This document shows, piece after piece, positions 36,077 through 45,200 of a stretch of DNA of 58,804 nucleotides. The notes under the pieces are model-generated. The model had not been told where the DNA came from, searched no databases, and saw only the letters and a list, made by a program, of their open reading frames with translations. The translations under genes and the position numbers were made by a program. The stretch comes from Eubacteriaceae bacterium UBA1433. GTDB taxonomy: Bacteria > Bacillota > Clostridia > Eubacteriales > UBA1433. Location of the stretch: contig DCTT01000026.1 in NCBI GenBank assembly GCA_002329295.1, positions 348,054 to 406,857 of the forward strand, given 5' to 3'. Numbering within the stretch: position 1 is the stretch's first letter; every line of letters begins with the position of its first letter.

Positions 36077-36108
36077 AGCACATTGCCTGTCAATGTGCTT
36101 TTTGTTTT
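36077..36108 (+). terminator. Rho-independent terminator after dnaB
   Basis: Perfect nine-pair stem AGCACATTG/CAATGTGCT (36077-36085, 36091-36099) with a five-base loop and TTTTTGTTTT after it. Confidence 0.92.
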
Positions 36109-36130
36109 CGTTTTCCTTATACCATATACA

Positions 36131-36159
36131 TTGCTTAATGCGCTTTTTCTTGTTATAAT
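36131..36159 (+). promoter_or_regulatory. Sigma-A promoter of purA
   Basis: TTGCTT (36131-36136), 17-base spacer, TATAAT (36154-36159), 46 bases before the purA ATG. No PurR box or riboswitch fits in the short leader. Confidence 0.8.
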
Positions 36160-36205
36160 ATAAAATACTGCAAAATATAAACAAGATGAAAAAAGGTGAC
36201 AACTT

Positions 36206-37486
36206 ATGAGTACTTTGGTAATTGTCGGAACCCAATGGGGAGACGAAGGAAAAGGCAAAATAACGGACTTCTATGCAAAAAAAGCCGACGCGGTCGTGCG
36301 CTTTCAAGGAGGGAACAACGCCGGACACACCGTCATTGTAGGCGAAAATACCTATAAATTTCATATGATTCCTTCCGGAGTCATTTGCGCAACGCCTTCT
36401 TATATCGCAAACGGTATGGTCATTGACCCCACTGCACTAATTGCAGAAATCGATGCCATGAAAAAAGGCGGTTTACACACCGAATATCTCTACATCAGCA
36501 ACCGAGCACACATTATTACACCTTATCATAAACTGATGGATGAATTAAACGAAGTCCGGTTGGGTAAAAATAAGATCGGTACAACAAAAAAAGGCATCGG
36601 TCCTGCCTATGCGGATAAAACCAACCGCAACGGTATTCGTGTATGCGATTTATATGAACCTGCACTTTTAAAAGAAAAAGTAGAATCCAATGTTTCTTAT
36701 ATCAACTTGCTGCTTACAAAAATATACGACCGGCCTGCCATTGACGCCGAAACCATTTATCAACAATTATTGGCGGACGCAAAGATATTAAGACCTTATG
36801 TCTGCGATGTTTCTCTGGCTCTCGACAATTTGTTAAAAGCTGGAAAAAACATCGTTTTTGAAGGGGCGCAGGGAGCTATGCTGGACATTGACTTCGGCAC
36901 CTATCCTTATGTTACTTCTTCGCACCCCATCTCCGGTGGCGCCACTATGGGTGCAGGCGTCTCACCCAAGGCCATTGATTATATTTTAGGCATCACCAAA
37001 GCCTACACGACCCGTGTGGGCGAAGGACCCTTTCCCACCGAACTGACTGATGAAACCGGTGAATTTTTGCGCCAACAGGGTCATGAATTTGGAACCACCA
37101 CTGGTCGAGCGAGACGATGCGGATGGTTTGATGCCGCTGTGGTAAGATATGCGGCACGCCTAAACGGACTGACGCATATTGCTCTGACCAAGCTGGACAC
37201 ACTTACAGGGCTGAGAACCATTCAGGTGTGCACACATTATGAATTGGAAGGGGATGTAATCGATTACTTTCCTGCCTCTTTGACACAATTGGCGCAATGC
37301 AAAGCAATTTATGAGACATTGGAAGGCTGGGAAGAAGATATTACCCAAGTCAAGACCTTTGAGGAGTTGCCCGTCAATGCGCAAAATTACGTCAAAAAAC
37401 TGGAAGCGCTGATTGATGTGCCAATTTCTATTGTTTCGGTGGGTCCGGAACGAGACAGCACGATTATTCTCGATCCGATACTATAA
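36206..37486 (+). CDS. purA: Adenylosuccinate synthetase
   Basis: Joins IMP and aspartate with GTP to make adenylosuccinate, the first committed step to AMP. 426 residues. GTP-binding loop VIVGTQWGDEGKGKITD, IMP-site FQGGNNAGHTV, GIGPAYADK, FEGAQGAMLDIDFGTYPYVT, the aspartate loop GTTTGRARRCGW and the guanine motif LTKLDTLTGL are all intact. Own promoter upstream and a weak hairpin downstream. Near dnaB as in Bacillus. Confidence 0.98.
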   Translation: MSTLVIVGTQWGDEGKGKITDFYAKKADAVVRFQGGNNAGHTVIVGENTYKFHMIPSGVICATPSYIANGMVIDPTALIAEIDAMKKGGLHTEYLYISNRAHIITPYHKLMDELNEVRLGKNKIGTTKKGIGPAYADKTNRNGIRVCDLYEPALLKEKVESNVSYINLLLTKIYDRPAIDAETIYQQLLADAKILRPYVCDVSLALDNLLKAGKNIVFEGAQGAMLDIDFGTYPYVTSSHPISGGATMGAGVSPKAIDYILGITKAYTTRVGEGPFPTELTDETGEFLRQQGHEFGTTTGRARRCGWFDAAVVRYAARLNGLTHIALTKLDTLTGLRTIQVCTHYELEGDVIDYFPASLTQLAQCKAIYETLEGWEEDITQVKTFEELPVNAQNYVKKLEALIDVPISIVSVGPERDSTIILDPIL

Positions 37487-37487
37487 G

Positions 37488-37508
37488 GCAAGATGCTCTC
37501 TTGCTTTT
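37488..37508 (+). terminator. Weak terminator-like hairpin after purA
   Basis: GCAAGA (37488-37493) pairs with TCTTGC (37499-37504) around a five-base loop, followed by TTTT. Short stem, so read-through into rsmI is plausible. Confidence 0.45.
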
Positions 37509-37536
37509 ATCTACAAACAATAAAGAGAGACCTTTT

Positions 37537-38370
37537 ATGAATCCGAAAACTGGCAGCTTAATCCTTGTTGCCACCCCCATCGGCAACTTATCAGACGTTT
37601 CGTTGCGCGCCATTGAAACACTGCGCCAGGCAGACTACATTGCCGCCGAAGACACGCGCCATAGCGGGAAATTGCTGAAAACCTATGAAATTTCCACGAA
37701 AATGATTAGCCTGCATAAGTTTAACGAAACAGAAAAACGCGCTCAATTATTGCATTTGATGCAAAACGGCAGCACCATAGCGCTCATCTCTGATGCCGGC
37801 ACGCCGGGTATATGCGATCCCGGCGAAGATTTGGTTCGAGCTTGTATTGAACAAAACATTGCTGTTCGTTCTGTTCCCGGTGCCAACGCAGCGCTGACGG
37901 CACTGGTCGTATCCGGCTTTGCCACCTCGCCCTTCTCTTTTTATGGGTTCTTGCCTAAAAAAAGGGCTGAAAGGCTTACCTTACTAAAAACAATCGCTGA
38001 TATTTCCCATACAACGCTTTTTTATGAATCTCCGCACCGCTTGTTGGATACCCTATCCATGATTGAGGAAACAATACCCCGCAGGCGTATATGTCTTTGC
38101 CGTGAACTGACCAAGCTTCATGAGGAAATTACACGAGATACGGCTGCCAATATTCTTGCTTCTTATGAAAAGAAAACCGTCAAAGGTGAAATCGTACTGG
38201 TTATCGAGGGTGCTTGCCTCGTTGAGCAGACCCTTACACTGCCGGAAGCCAAAGCGTTGGTAGAAGAATATATACAAACAGGCATGACAAAAAATGAAGC
38301 CATCAAAGAAGTTTGTCGCCGTTATCAAATCCATCGACAATCACTGTATCGCACATTGACTTCAGATTGA
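37537..38370 (+). CDS. rsmI: 16S rRNA (cytidine-1402 2'-O)-methyltransferase
   Basis: Methylates the ribose of C1402 in the ribosomal P site. About 277 residues of the tetrapyrrole-methylase fold. SLILVATPIGNLSDVSLRAI, YIAAEDTRHSGKLL, ALISDAGTPGICDPGEDL, VPGANAALTAL and FYESPHRLLDTL are family motifs. The C-terminal region has TKLHEEITRDTA and ends in a helix-turn-helix-like segment. Start placed at the ATG at 37537, where homologues begin, after a purine-rich stretch; the open frame continues 12 codons upstream into the purA hairpin. Confidence 0.95.
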   Translation: MNPKTGSLILVATPIGNLSDVSLRAIETLRQADYIAAEDTRHSGKLLKTYEISTKMISLHKFNETEKRAQLLHLMQNGSTIALISDAGTPGICDPGEDLVRACIEQNIAVRSVPGANAALTALVVSGFATSPFSFYGFLPKKRAERLTLLKTIADISHTTLFYESPHRLLDTLSMIEETIPRRRICLCRELTKLHEEITRDTAANILASYEKKTVKGEIVLVIEGACLVEQTLTLPEAKALVEEYIQTGMTKNEAIKEVCRRYQIHRQSLYRTLTSD

Positions 38371-38445
38371 CAATTTACACATTTCGAACGAAGACCTATG
38401 ATGAAAATCCATCTGTCCACAGATGAAAGAAAAGAGGCAAATCAC

Positions 38446-38697
38446 ATGGCTCGAAAAAAAGAAATTTTGATGGCAGGCGCAAAATATTTAACCACTGTCA
38501 ACGACCAAATAGAGTTGGATATTCTCCAATCTCTTTTGGCCTCTTTCGAGATTCCTATTTTTGTTCGCGATGCGTTGAGCGGATCATTTATTCGGATTTT
38601 GATGGGCGGTTCCGTGTTTGATACGGATATTTTTGTCAAAGAAGACGACTACCAAACGGCCTTTGATGCCATTCAGGGCAACTACGAGAACCTGTAG
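38446..38697 (+). CDS. DUF2007-like small protein
   Basis: About 83 residues. The segment YLTTVNDQIELDILQSLLAS, then FEIPIFVRDALSGS and a final DIFVKEDDYQTAFDAIQG, resembles DUF2007 'putative signal-transducing' proteins, which have a ferredoxin-like fold and unknown function. Start at the ATG at 38446, eight bases after AGAGG; ATGs upstream at 38398 and 38401 are alternatives with poorer sites. Follows rsmI on the same strand. After its stop, 140 bases hold no gene and only a weak ACGG/CCGT hairpin. Confidence 0.72.
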   Translation: MARKKEILMAGAKYLTTVNDQIELDILQSLLASFEIPIFVRDALSGSFIRILMGGSVFDTDIFVKEDDYQTAFDAIQGNYENL

Positions 38698-38838
38698 CGC
38701 CATTTCGCCTTTTATTACGGAATAGCGCCGTTTTCTCAAGGTTTTTTAAGAAAAAAAGACCGGGTTTTTCGTTAAGAAATTATTAAGGGTAATATCGGGA
38801 AATTTTTACAACTTCGTTGCAACTCAAATACAACAAAA

Positions 38839-39585
38839 TTACACCTTAGATATAAGCCATAGAGTTGTATACAAAATCGGCTGATGTAATAAATAAATCA
38901 TCAGCGTTTTTTTGCCCAAAACGCCCAAATTTTTCACATGCTTTATGCAAAAAAATCTCGGCAATTTGGAGCAAGTAAAAAAAGGTCCAAGAAAAAAACC
39001 AACGCCGAATAAAAACATCCAAGGCAATAACGGATAGTAATCGGAAGAGAAAAATCCTTCTTTCGCAAAGCCCAAAGGAAACAAAAAATCTTTGGTATAA
39101 AGTCCTTGAGGAAGATGGATTTCAAACAGGGGCACCCAGCCGACAACACCATGAAAAATTCGATAGGTAAAAAGAAACAACAAAAGACTTATAACCAAGC
39201 CAATCATCGGCTTAATTTTTTTAAGTACCGAAAATGTCGCACCGTAAAGCACCATGCAACTTCCCAGCAAATGCAAAATGCCGAACCATATCATTTGCTC
39301 CGGTACCAACACAGCAGTAGTCAGCGTGATGAGCAAGGCCCACAACAAGGTTTTGATTCCTCGCCGAATATTGCTGCGCGTAAAGTGACACGAAATGCCG
39401 GCAATCACAATAAATGAGCAGGCAGCCGTCAAGCGAATGGCTTCCACCAGCGGAATCGCCGTCCAAGGCCGGTTTGAGGGAAAAAACACATCAATATCAT
39501 AAAGAAGATGATAGAGGACAATGATGATAATGAGCAACCCGCGTAACTCATCAATCAAATGAACACGGACACGTTGTTCTTCCAT
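38839..39585 (-). CDS. Heparan-alpha-glucosaminide N-acetyltransferase-type membrane protein (DUF1624)
   Basis: Polytopic membrane protein, about 248 residues with about seven hydrophobic segments. N-terminal VHLIDELRGLLIIIIVLYHL has the Asp-Glu-X-Arg-Gly signature and membrane His of the acyltransferase 3/HGSNAT superfamily. IWFGILHLLGSCMVLYG and the C-terminal GKKTLMIYLLHQPILY also fit. Such proteins are thought to move acyl groups across the membrane onto sugars; the acceptor here is unknown. Start at the ATG at 39585, four bases after AGGAG. Divergent from the flavoprotein gene. Confidence 0.87.
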   Translation of the reverse strand: MEEQRVRVHLIDELRGLLIIIIVLYHLLYDIDVFFPSNRPWTAIPLVEAIRLTAACSFIVIAGISCHFTRSNIRRGIKTLLWALLITLTTAVLVPEQMIWFGILHLLGSCMVLYGATFSVLKKIKPMIGLVISLLLFLFTYRIFHGVVGWVPLFEIHLPQGLYTKDFLFPLGFAKEGFFSSDYYPLLPWMFLFGVGFFLGPFFTCSKLPRFFCIKHVKNLGVLGKKTLMIYLLHQPILYTTLWLISKV

Positions 39586-39651
39586 AGGGCTCCTGCCTGC
39601 TTTATAAAGATGTTTTTTATCATACCACACTTTTACGCTGTTTTCGATTCT

Positions 39652-39665
39652 AATAATATATTATT
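39652..39665. promoter_or_regulatory. 14-bp AT palindrome between divergent genes
   Basis: AATAATATATTATT is a perfect palindrome in the 134-base gap between the acyltransferase gene and the flavoprotein gene. The flavoprotein gene has an extended -10 (TGATATAAT, ending at about 39683) just after it. Could be an operator; may also be a chance product of AT-richness. Confidence 0.35.
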
Positions 39666-39719
39666 GCATTCTCCCATGATATAATAACCTTACTTCTCAA
39701 CAAGAAAGGAGAAAAAACT

Positions 39720-40343
39720 ATGCATGTTCTTGCCGTTAACGGAAGCCCCAACGAAAAAGGTTGCTGCTACACCGCATTAAAGATTATCGAAGAAGAATTA
39801 AAGAAACAAGATATCGGCATGATTCTTTTTCATATCGGCACCGATCCGATTCGTGGTTGCATCGCTTGCCGACGCTGCGCCCAACAAGATCCTGTGTCGT
39901 GCGTTTTTGACGATGTGGTCAATCAGGCAATTGCCCTGTCCCGCAAGGCAGACGGATTTATCTTCGCCTCTCCCGTACATTTTTCCGGGATTGCCGGCAG
40001 CATGAAAAGTTTTTTGGACCGGTTCTTTTTTGCCGGCGGACCGCAACGTCTTGCCCATAAGGCAGGTATGAGCGTCGTTTCCGCACGTCGCTCCGGCGGC
40101 AGCTCCACCTTTGACCAACTCAATCACTATTTGCATTATTCCAAAATGATTGTTCCTTCCTCTCAATATTGGAATATTGTTCATGGACACAACTGCCCTG
40201 ACGATATCTATGAAGACAAAGAGGGTGTGCAAATTCTGCAGGTGGCTGCCCGCAACCTGGCTTGGATCATGAAATTGATTGCCGAAGGCAAAACGCCGCC
40301 CCCTGCCAGCGAGACTCCGCTGCGTACCAATTTTATTCGATAA
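39720..40343 (+). CDS. Flavodoxin-like NAD(P)H-dependent oxidoreductase
   Basis: 207-residue flavodoxin-fold protein. Starts MHVLAVNGSPNEKGCCYTAL, the FMN phosphate loop. RGCIACRRCAQQDPVSCVFDD carries four cysteines near residues 43-60, and FASPVHFSGIAGSMKSFLDR is the second flavin contact. FAGGPQRLAHKAGMSVVSARR and SSQYWNIVHG are shared with the iron-sulfur flavoprotein/NADPH-FMN reductase group of anaerobes. AAAGGAG lies eight bases before the ATG. A strong terminator follows. Physiological partner unknown. Confidence 0.88.
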   Translation: MHVLAVNGSPNEKGCCYTALKIIEEELKKQDIGMILFHIGTDPIRGCIACRRCAQQDPVSCVFDDVVNQAIALSRKADGFIFASPVHFSGIAGSMKSFLDRFFFAGGPQRLAHKAGMSVVSARRSGGSSTFDQLNHYLHYSKMIVPSSQYWNIVHGHNCPDDIYEDKEGVQILQVAARNLAWIMKLIAEGKTPPPASETPLRTNFIR

Positions 40344-40371
40344 TCATCTCTTCTTGTAATACAGATAAAAA

Positions 40372-40400
40372 AGACGCAAGGATTGTTTCCTTGCGTCTTT
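40372..40400 (+). terminator. Rho-independent terminator after the flavoprotein gene
   Basis: Perfect eleven-pair stem AGACGCAAGGA/TCCTTGCGTCT with loop TTGTT, then TTT. Preceded by an A-run, so it may also act on minus-strand transcripts. Confidence 0.9.
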
Positions 40401-40600
40401 TGTCCTGCCAGCAAGCAATGCTTTCTATATCGCATTGATGAAGAAACCTTTCTGAAAAGCACATCTTCTATAAAATACAAAATGATTTAAAACAATCATC
40501 CTTCCATCAAGCGCAACAACTTGCCGACACATTTTTTTAATGGGCTCCATGATAAGCGCACGATAAATCATTGTTCTTGACTATCTCTTTTCTATATCTA

Positions 40601-40640
40601 TTCTTCTCTATTCTTCTCTATTCTTCTCTATTCTTCTCTA
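40601..40640. repeat. Four tandem copies of a 10-base unit
   Basis: TTCTTCTCTA is repeated exactly four times, with a partial copy before it, in the gap between the convergent flavoprotein and gyrA genes. The minus strand is a purine-rich AGAGAAGAAT repeat. Just after it, CGGTTA (40661-40666) and TAACCG (40682-40687) form an inverted repeat. No gene was found in 40401-40757. Confidence 0.85.
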
Positions 40641-40750
40641 GAGACCTAACAACTCCTTTACGGTTAGTTTTACCGTTAACTTAACCGACAGAGGCCTCAC
40701 ATCATCAAAGCGTAGACGAGAACCTTTATTGGTTGTTCAATATTTTATTT

Positions 40751-40780
40751 TAAAAAAACAACGGCAACCCATGCCGCTGT
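40751..40780 (-). terminator. Rho-independent terminator after gyrA
   Basis: On the minus strand ACAGCGGC (40773-40780) pairs with GCCGTTGT (40758-40765), one G-U pair, seven-base loop, followed by a run of T. Confidence 0.88.
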
Positions 40781-40797
40781 TTTTCATCAATATTTTA

Positions 40798-43242
40798 TTA
40801 TTCTTCGTCCATTTCCGCCGGAACCATTTTCGCAATGGTCACTACCTTTTCATCTGCGGCAAGCCGTTGCAAACGCACCCCTTGCGTTGCTCGTCCGGTT
40901 GAGCTGATTTGCTTTGCTTCCAAACGAATGGCAATGCCTTGGTTATTAATCATCATCAAATCTTCTTCTTTGCTGATCATGTTAAACCCGGCCAATTCTC
41001 CTGTTTTTTCGGTGACCTGATAGGTAAGCATCCCTTTTCCTGCCCGGCTCTGTTTGCGATACATTTTTATCGGAGTAACCTTACCATAACCGTTAACGCT
41101 TACACATAATACGGCTTTTTCATCATCGGCAATATCCATACCGATGACGCTGTCGCCCTTGCGTAAGTGAATGCCGCGGACTCCTTTTGCCGCTCTGCCC
41201 ACATGTCGCACTTCTTCTTCGCTGAAGCGAATGGCGTATCCGTTTTTCGTGCCCAAAACAATTTCGTCTTTGCCTGTGGTCATGCGCACGCTGATCAGTT
41301 CATCGTCTTCATCCAATGTCAGGGCAATAATTCCCGTTTTTCGTGAGGTGTCATATTCATGCAATGACGTTTTTTTCACGGTTCCTTTTGCCGTTGCCAT
41401 CACCAAAAATTGTCCTTCATCAAAATTTTCCACCGGAAAAACTTCCGTTATTTTTTCACCTGGCTGCATTTGCAGCAGATTGACAATGGCCATACCCCGT
41501 GCAGTGCGGGACGCTTCGGGAATTTCATAAGCTTTGAGGCGATAGACTCTGCCCTTATTCGTAAAGAACAATAAGAAATGCTTTGTCGTGCAAGTAAAGA
41601 GATTTTGAACAAAGTCATTCTCTCTTGTGCTAAGCGCCGTAATTCCCTTGCCTCCTCGTTTTTGCGCACTGTAGGTATCGGCGCTGATGCGCTTGATATA
41701 ACCCACATGGGTCAACGTAATGACAATGTCTTCGGTTTCGATAAAGTCGTCCATGGACAACTCTTCATAATCTGCTTCAAAAGTTGTTCTGCGCGGATTG
41801 TTGTATCTTTTTTTAATCTCCAACAATTCGGTCTTAATAACGTTCAATATCAACGCTTCGCTGCCGAGCAACATCGTCATCTCATCAATGAAACGCATGA
41901 GTTCATTATATTCGTTTTCTATTTTTTCGGTTTCCAGTTCCGTCAAACGCTGCAGGCGCATATCCAAAATCGCTTGCGCTTGCTTATCCGACAACGCAAA
42001 CCGTTCCATCAGTCTGGTTTTCGCTACAGCACCGTCTTTGGATTTTTTGATAATATCGATGACTTCATCTATATTTTCAAGGGCAACACGCAACCCTTCT
42101 AAAATATGCGCGCGGTCTTCGGCTTTTTCCAAATCATATTTTGTACGTCTGACAATGACCTCTTTTTGATGTTCCAAATAATAATGCATGACCTCTTTCA
42201 AATTCAGCACACGAGGTACATTATCCACCAACGCCAGCATAATCACACCGAAGGTTTCCTGCATTTGCGTATATTTAAACAGCAAATTGAGTACAATTTG
42301 CGGACTGAAGTCCCGCTTGATATCAATGGCAACATGAGTGCCCTCCCGGTTGGATTCATCCCGAATATCAGCAATACCTTCAATTTTCTTTTCTTTTACC
42401 AAATCGGCAATTTTTTCTACCAATTTGGCTTTGTTTACCTGATAAGGCAATTCTGTAATCACGATTCTTGAACGACCGCGTCCAATATCTTCTTCAATCT
42501 CTGTACGAGCTCGTACTTTGATATGTCCACGCCCTGTTTCATAAGCTCTTTTGACTTCTGACTTGCCCAGAATAATGCCCCCGGTGGGAAAGTCGGGCCC
42601 TTTAATATATTTCATCAGTTTTTCAATGGTCACATCGGGATGATCGATCAGTACACACATCGCATCAATGACTTCTCCCAAATTATGCGGCGGTATATTG
42701 GTGGCCATGCCGACGGCAATACCTGATGAACCGTTGACCAACAGGTTGGGGAATTTGGCTGGCAATACCAACGGCTCTTGAAGGGACTCGTCAAAGTTGG
42801 GGCCGAAATCCACGGTGTTTTTTTCAATATCACGCAGCAATTCCGCTGCCAGCTTTGTCATACGTGCTTCCGTATAACGCATGGCGGCCGCACTGTCTCC
42901 GTCCACCGAACCAAAGTTTCCGTGCCCGTCTACCAGGGGATAGCGCGTTGCAAAATCTTGCGCCATGCGTACCATGGCATCATAGACAGCCGTATCTCCA
43001 TGGGGATGATATTTGCCTAAAACGTCCCCGACAAGACGAGCGCTTTTTTTGTAAGGTTTGTCAGCGCCCATGCCGATTTCGTCCATGGAATAAAGAATAC
43101 GTCTGTGAACCGGCTTCAGTCCGTCCCGCACATCAGGCAGTGCACGACCCACAATGACACTCATGGCATAATCAATGTAGCTGGTTTGCATTTCATCAAC
43201 AATATTGATGTCTTCAACTTTATCAAACAATTTCTCGGACAT
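40798..43242 (-). CDS. gyrA: DNA gyrase subunit A
   Basis: Breakage-reunion subunit of gyrase, which introduces negative supercoils. 814 residues. N-terminal MQTSYIDYAMSVIVGRALPD; catalytic tyrosine region ARYTEARMTKLA-like AAMRYTEARMTKLA near residue 120; quinolone region HPHGDTAVYDAMVRMAQDF with Thr at the E. coli Ser83 position, which is wild type in several Clostridia. The C-terminal beta-pinwheel carries the GyrA box QKRGGKG, so this is gyrase and not ParC. Lies 24 bases after gyrB in the same direction. Confidence 0.98.
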   Translation of the reverse strand: MSEKLFDKVEDINIVDEMQTSYIDYAMSVIVGRALPDVRDGLKPVHRRILYSMDEIGMGADKPYKKSARLVGDVLGKYHPHGDTAVYDAMVRMAQDFATRYPLVDGHGNFGSVDGDSAAAMRYTEARMTKLAAELLRDIEKNTVDFGPNFDESLQEPLVLPAKFPNLLVNGSSGIAVGMATNIPPHNLGEVIDAMCVLIDHPDVTIEKLMKYIKGPDFPTGGIILGKSEVKRAYETGRGHIKVRARTEIEEDIGRGRSRIVITELPYQVNKAKLVEKIADLVKEKKIEGIADIRDESNREGTHVAIDIKRDFSPQIVLNLLFKYTQMQETFGVIMLALVDNVPRVLNLKEVMHYYLEHQKEVIVRRTKYDLEKAEDRAHILEGLRVALENIDEVIDIIKKSKDGAVAKTRLMERFALSDKQAQAILDMRLQRLTELETEKIENEYNELMRFIDEMTMLLGSEALILNVIKTELLEIKKRYNNPRRTTFEADYEELSMDDFIETEDIVITLTHVGYIKRISADTYSAQKRGGKGITALSTRENDFVQNLFTCTTKHFLLFFTNKGRVYRLKAYEIPEASRTARGMAIVNLLQMQPGEKITEVFPVENFDEGQFLVMATAKGTVKKTSLHEYDTSRKTGIIALTLDEDDELISVRMTTGKDEIVLGTKNGYAIRFSEEEVRHVGRAAKGVRGIHLRKGDSVIGMDIADDEKAVLCVSVNGYGKVTPIKMYRKQSRAGKGMLTYQVTEKTGELAGFNMISKEEDLMMINNQGIAIRLEAKQISSTGRATQGVRLQRLAADEKVVTIAKMVPAEMDEE

Positions 43243-43266
43243 AATGTTTCCTTTCAGCCTTCAGCA

Positions 43267-45180
43267 TTAAATATCAAGGTTTCTGACTTTTTTCGCATTT
43301 TCTTCGATGAAATCTTTACGCGGTTGCACCTGATCGCCCATTAAAATCGTAAAAATTTCATCGGCATGAATTGCATCTTCAATCGTTACGCGCAGCAAGG
43401 TTCGATTGATCGGATCCATGGTCGTTTCCCACAACTGTTCAGGATTCATTTCTCCCAGGCCTTTATAGCGCTGCAAATTGACCCCTGTTTTGCCCATTTC
43501 CGCCATCTTTTGCTCCATATCTGCATCACTGTAAGCATATTCGATTTGTTTGCCTTTTTGCAGTTTATAAAGCGGCGGTTGCGCAATATACAGATACCCT
43601 CTATCGATGATTTGTCTGCCGTAACGGAAAAAGAACGTCAGCAGCAGCGTACGAATATGCGCTCCATCCACATCGGCGTCCGTCATGATAATGATTTTGT
43701 GATATCTGATTTTTTCTATATCAAATTCTTCTTGAATCCCCGCTCCGATGGCAGTAACCAGCGAAATAATCACTTCCGTATTCAGAATGCGATCTTCTCT
43801 GGCCTTTTCTACGTTGAGAATTTTTCCCCGCAGCGGCAAAATGGCTTGCGTTTTCGAATCTCTTCCTTGCTTTGCACTGCCGCCGGCGCTGTCTCCTTCC
43901 ACGATATATAACTCGCTGAGTGCAGGATCCCGCTCGCGACAGTCAGCCAATTTTCCCGGCAGTGTGCTGCTTTCCAACACGGTTTTTCTGCGAATGGTCT
44001 CTTTCGCCTTTTGCGCTGCCGCCCGCGCCCTTGAAGCCTGAAGCGCTTTTTCCAAAATTTCTTTTGCCGTGTTGGGATGTTCTTCCAAATAAGCGCCTAC
44101 AAATTCGCCCACTGTCGCATCGGTCAACCCTCGAATCCCCGGAGAGCCGAGTTTTGTTTTCGTTTGTCCTTCAAATTCAGGATTGGACATTTTAATACTG
44201 AGCACAGCGGAAAGCCCTTCTCGAATATCTTCCCCCGAGAGGTTGCTTTCGTTTTCTTTGATGAATTTATATTTTCGTCCATAGGCGTTTACCGTACGAG
44301 TCAACGCCATTTTAAATCCGTTTAAGTGCATACCGCCTTCAGTGGTTTTGATGTTGTTGGCATACGTATAGATATCGTTATCCACCGAATAGGTTTTCGT
44401 GTATTGCATGGCCAATTCAATTTGAAATTCATCGGTGCTTTTTTCAAAATACATAATATCTTCATGCAACACTTCTTTGCTTTTATTGATATATTGAATA
44501 AACTGCCGCAATCCGCCTTCGTACAAAAACGTTTCTTCTTTTTCTGTGTTTTCGTCTTTCAACACAATGCGCAGCCCTTTATTTAAATACGCCAATTCAC
44601 GAACTCTGGTAACCAAGGTCTCATAGCGAAATTCGAGTTCGCTGAATATTTCCCGATCCGGTTTAAAGGTAATACCGGTTCCGGTTTTGTTGGATTTGCC
44701 CACTACTTCGAGTTCTGTAACCGCTTTGCCGCGTTCGTATCTTTGCTCGTGTATGGCTCCCTTTTGCTCTACACGTACCACCAACCATTCGGACAAAGCG
44801 TTGACCACCGACACACCTACGCCGTGTAATCCGCCGGATACTTTATAGGTTTGGTCGTTAAATTTTCCTCCGGCATGCAAAATCGTCAAAGAAACTTCCA
44901 CACCGCTTTTTTTTAATTTCGGGTGCAAATCCGTGGGAATCCCTCGCCCTTCGTCTTTGATGCGGATAACATTGTCTTTTAAAATTTCTACCGTGATGGT
45001 TTTTCCGTATCCCGCCACAAATTCGTCTACACTGTTATCAATGACTTCATAGACCAAATGATGCAGCCCGTCTTTGCCTGTGCTGCCGATATACATCCCC
45101 GGTCTTTTTCGGACTGCTTCCAACCCCTCCAGGACTTGTATTTGCTCTGCGCCATATTGAGGCGCGTCGTTTCGAGCCAT
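43267..45180 (-). CDS. gyrB: DNA gyrase subunit B
   Basis: ATPase subunit of gyrase. About 637 residues. GHKL ATPase: EAVRKRPGMYIGST, YEVIDNSVDEFVAGYG, IKDEGRGIPTDLHP and GGLHGVGVSVVNALS. TOPRIM domain: LYIVEGDSAGGSAKQGRD with the catalytic Glu and IIMTDADVDGAHIRTLLL. Tail MNPEQLWETTMDP is typical. Start placed at the ATG at 45180 because AAAGGAG lies eight bases before it; an ATG at 45204 overlaps the recF stop and has no site. Most Clostridia have a DUF370 gene between recF and gyrB; it is absent. Confidence 0.98.
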   Translation of the reverse strand: MARNDAPQYGAEQIQVLEGLEAVRKRPGMYIGSTGKDGLHHLVYEVIDNSVDEFVAGYGKTITVEILKDNVIRIKDEGRGIPTDLHPKLKKSGVEVSLTILHAGGKFNDQTYKVSGGLHGVGVSVVNALSEWLVVRVEQKGAIHEQRYERGKAVTELEVVGKSNKTGTGITFKPDREIFSELEFRYETLVTRVRELAYLNKGLRIVLKDENTEKEETFLYEGGLRQFIQYINKSKEVLHEDIMYFEKSTDEFQIELAMQYTKTYSVDNDIYTYANNIKTTEGGMHLNGFKMALTRTVNAYGRKYKFIKENESNLSGEDIREGLSAVLSIKMSNPEFEGQTKTKLGSPGIRGLTDATVGEFVGAYLEEHPNTAKEILEKALQASRARAAAQKAKETIRRKTVLESSTLPGKLADCRERDPALSELYIVEGDSAGGSAKQGRDSKTQAILPLRGKILNVEKAREDRILNTEVIISLVTAIGAGIQEEFDIEKIRYHKIIIMTDADVDGAHIRTLLLTFFFRYGRQIIDRGYLYIAQPPLYKLQKGKQIEYAYSDADMEQKMAEMGKTGVNLQRYKGLGEMNPEQLWETTMDPINRTLLRVTIEDAIHADEIFTILMGDQVQPRKDFIEENAKKVRNLDI

Positions 45181-45200
45181 ATTGTTTTCTCCTTTTATGT

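Noticed and set aside
38785..38800. Noc-type half-sites such as ATCGGGAAAT here, at 54068, 44649 and 46143
   Set aside because: Only one arm matches, which is expected often by chance in AT-rich DNA.
23259..40343. The two flavodoxin-like genes as a recent duplication
   Set aside because: They share fold motifs and a cysteine cluster but differ through most of their length, so recent duplication is not supported.
42970..43000. Thr at the GyrA Ser83 position as a quinolone-resistance change
   Set aside because: Thr is the wild-type residue at this position in several susceptible bacteria, including Clostridia; it is not evidence of resistance.
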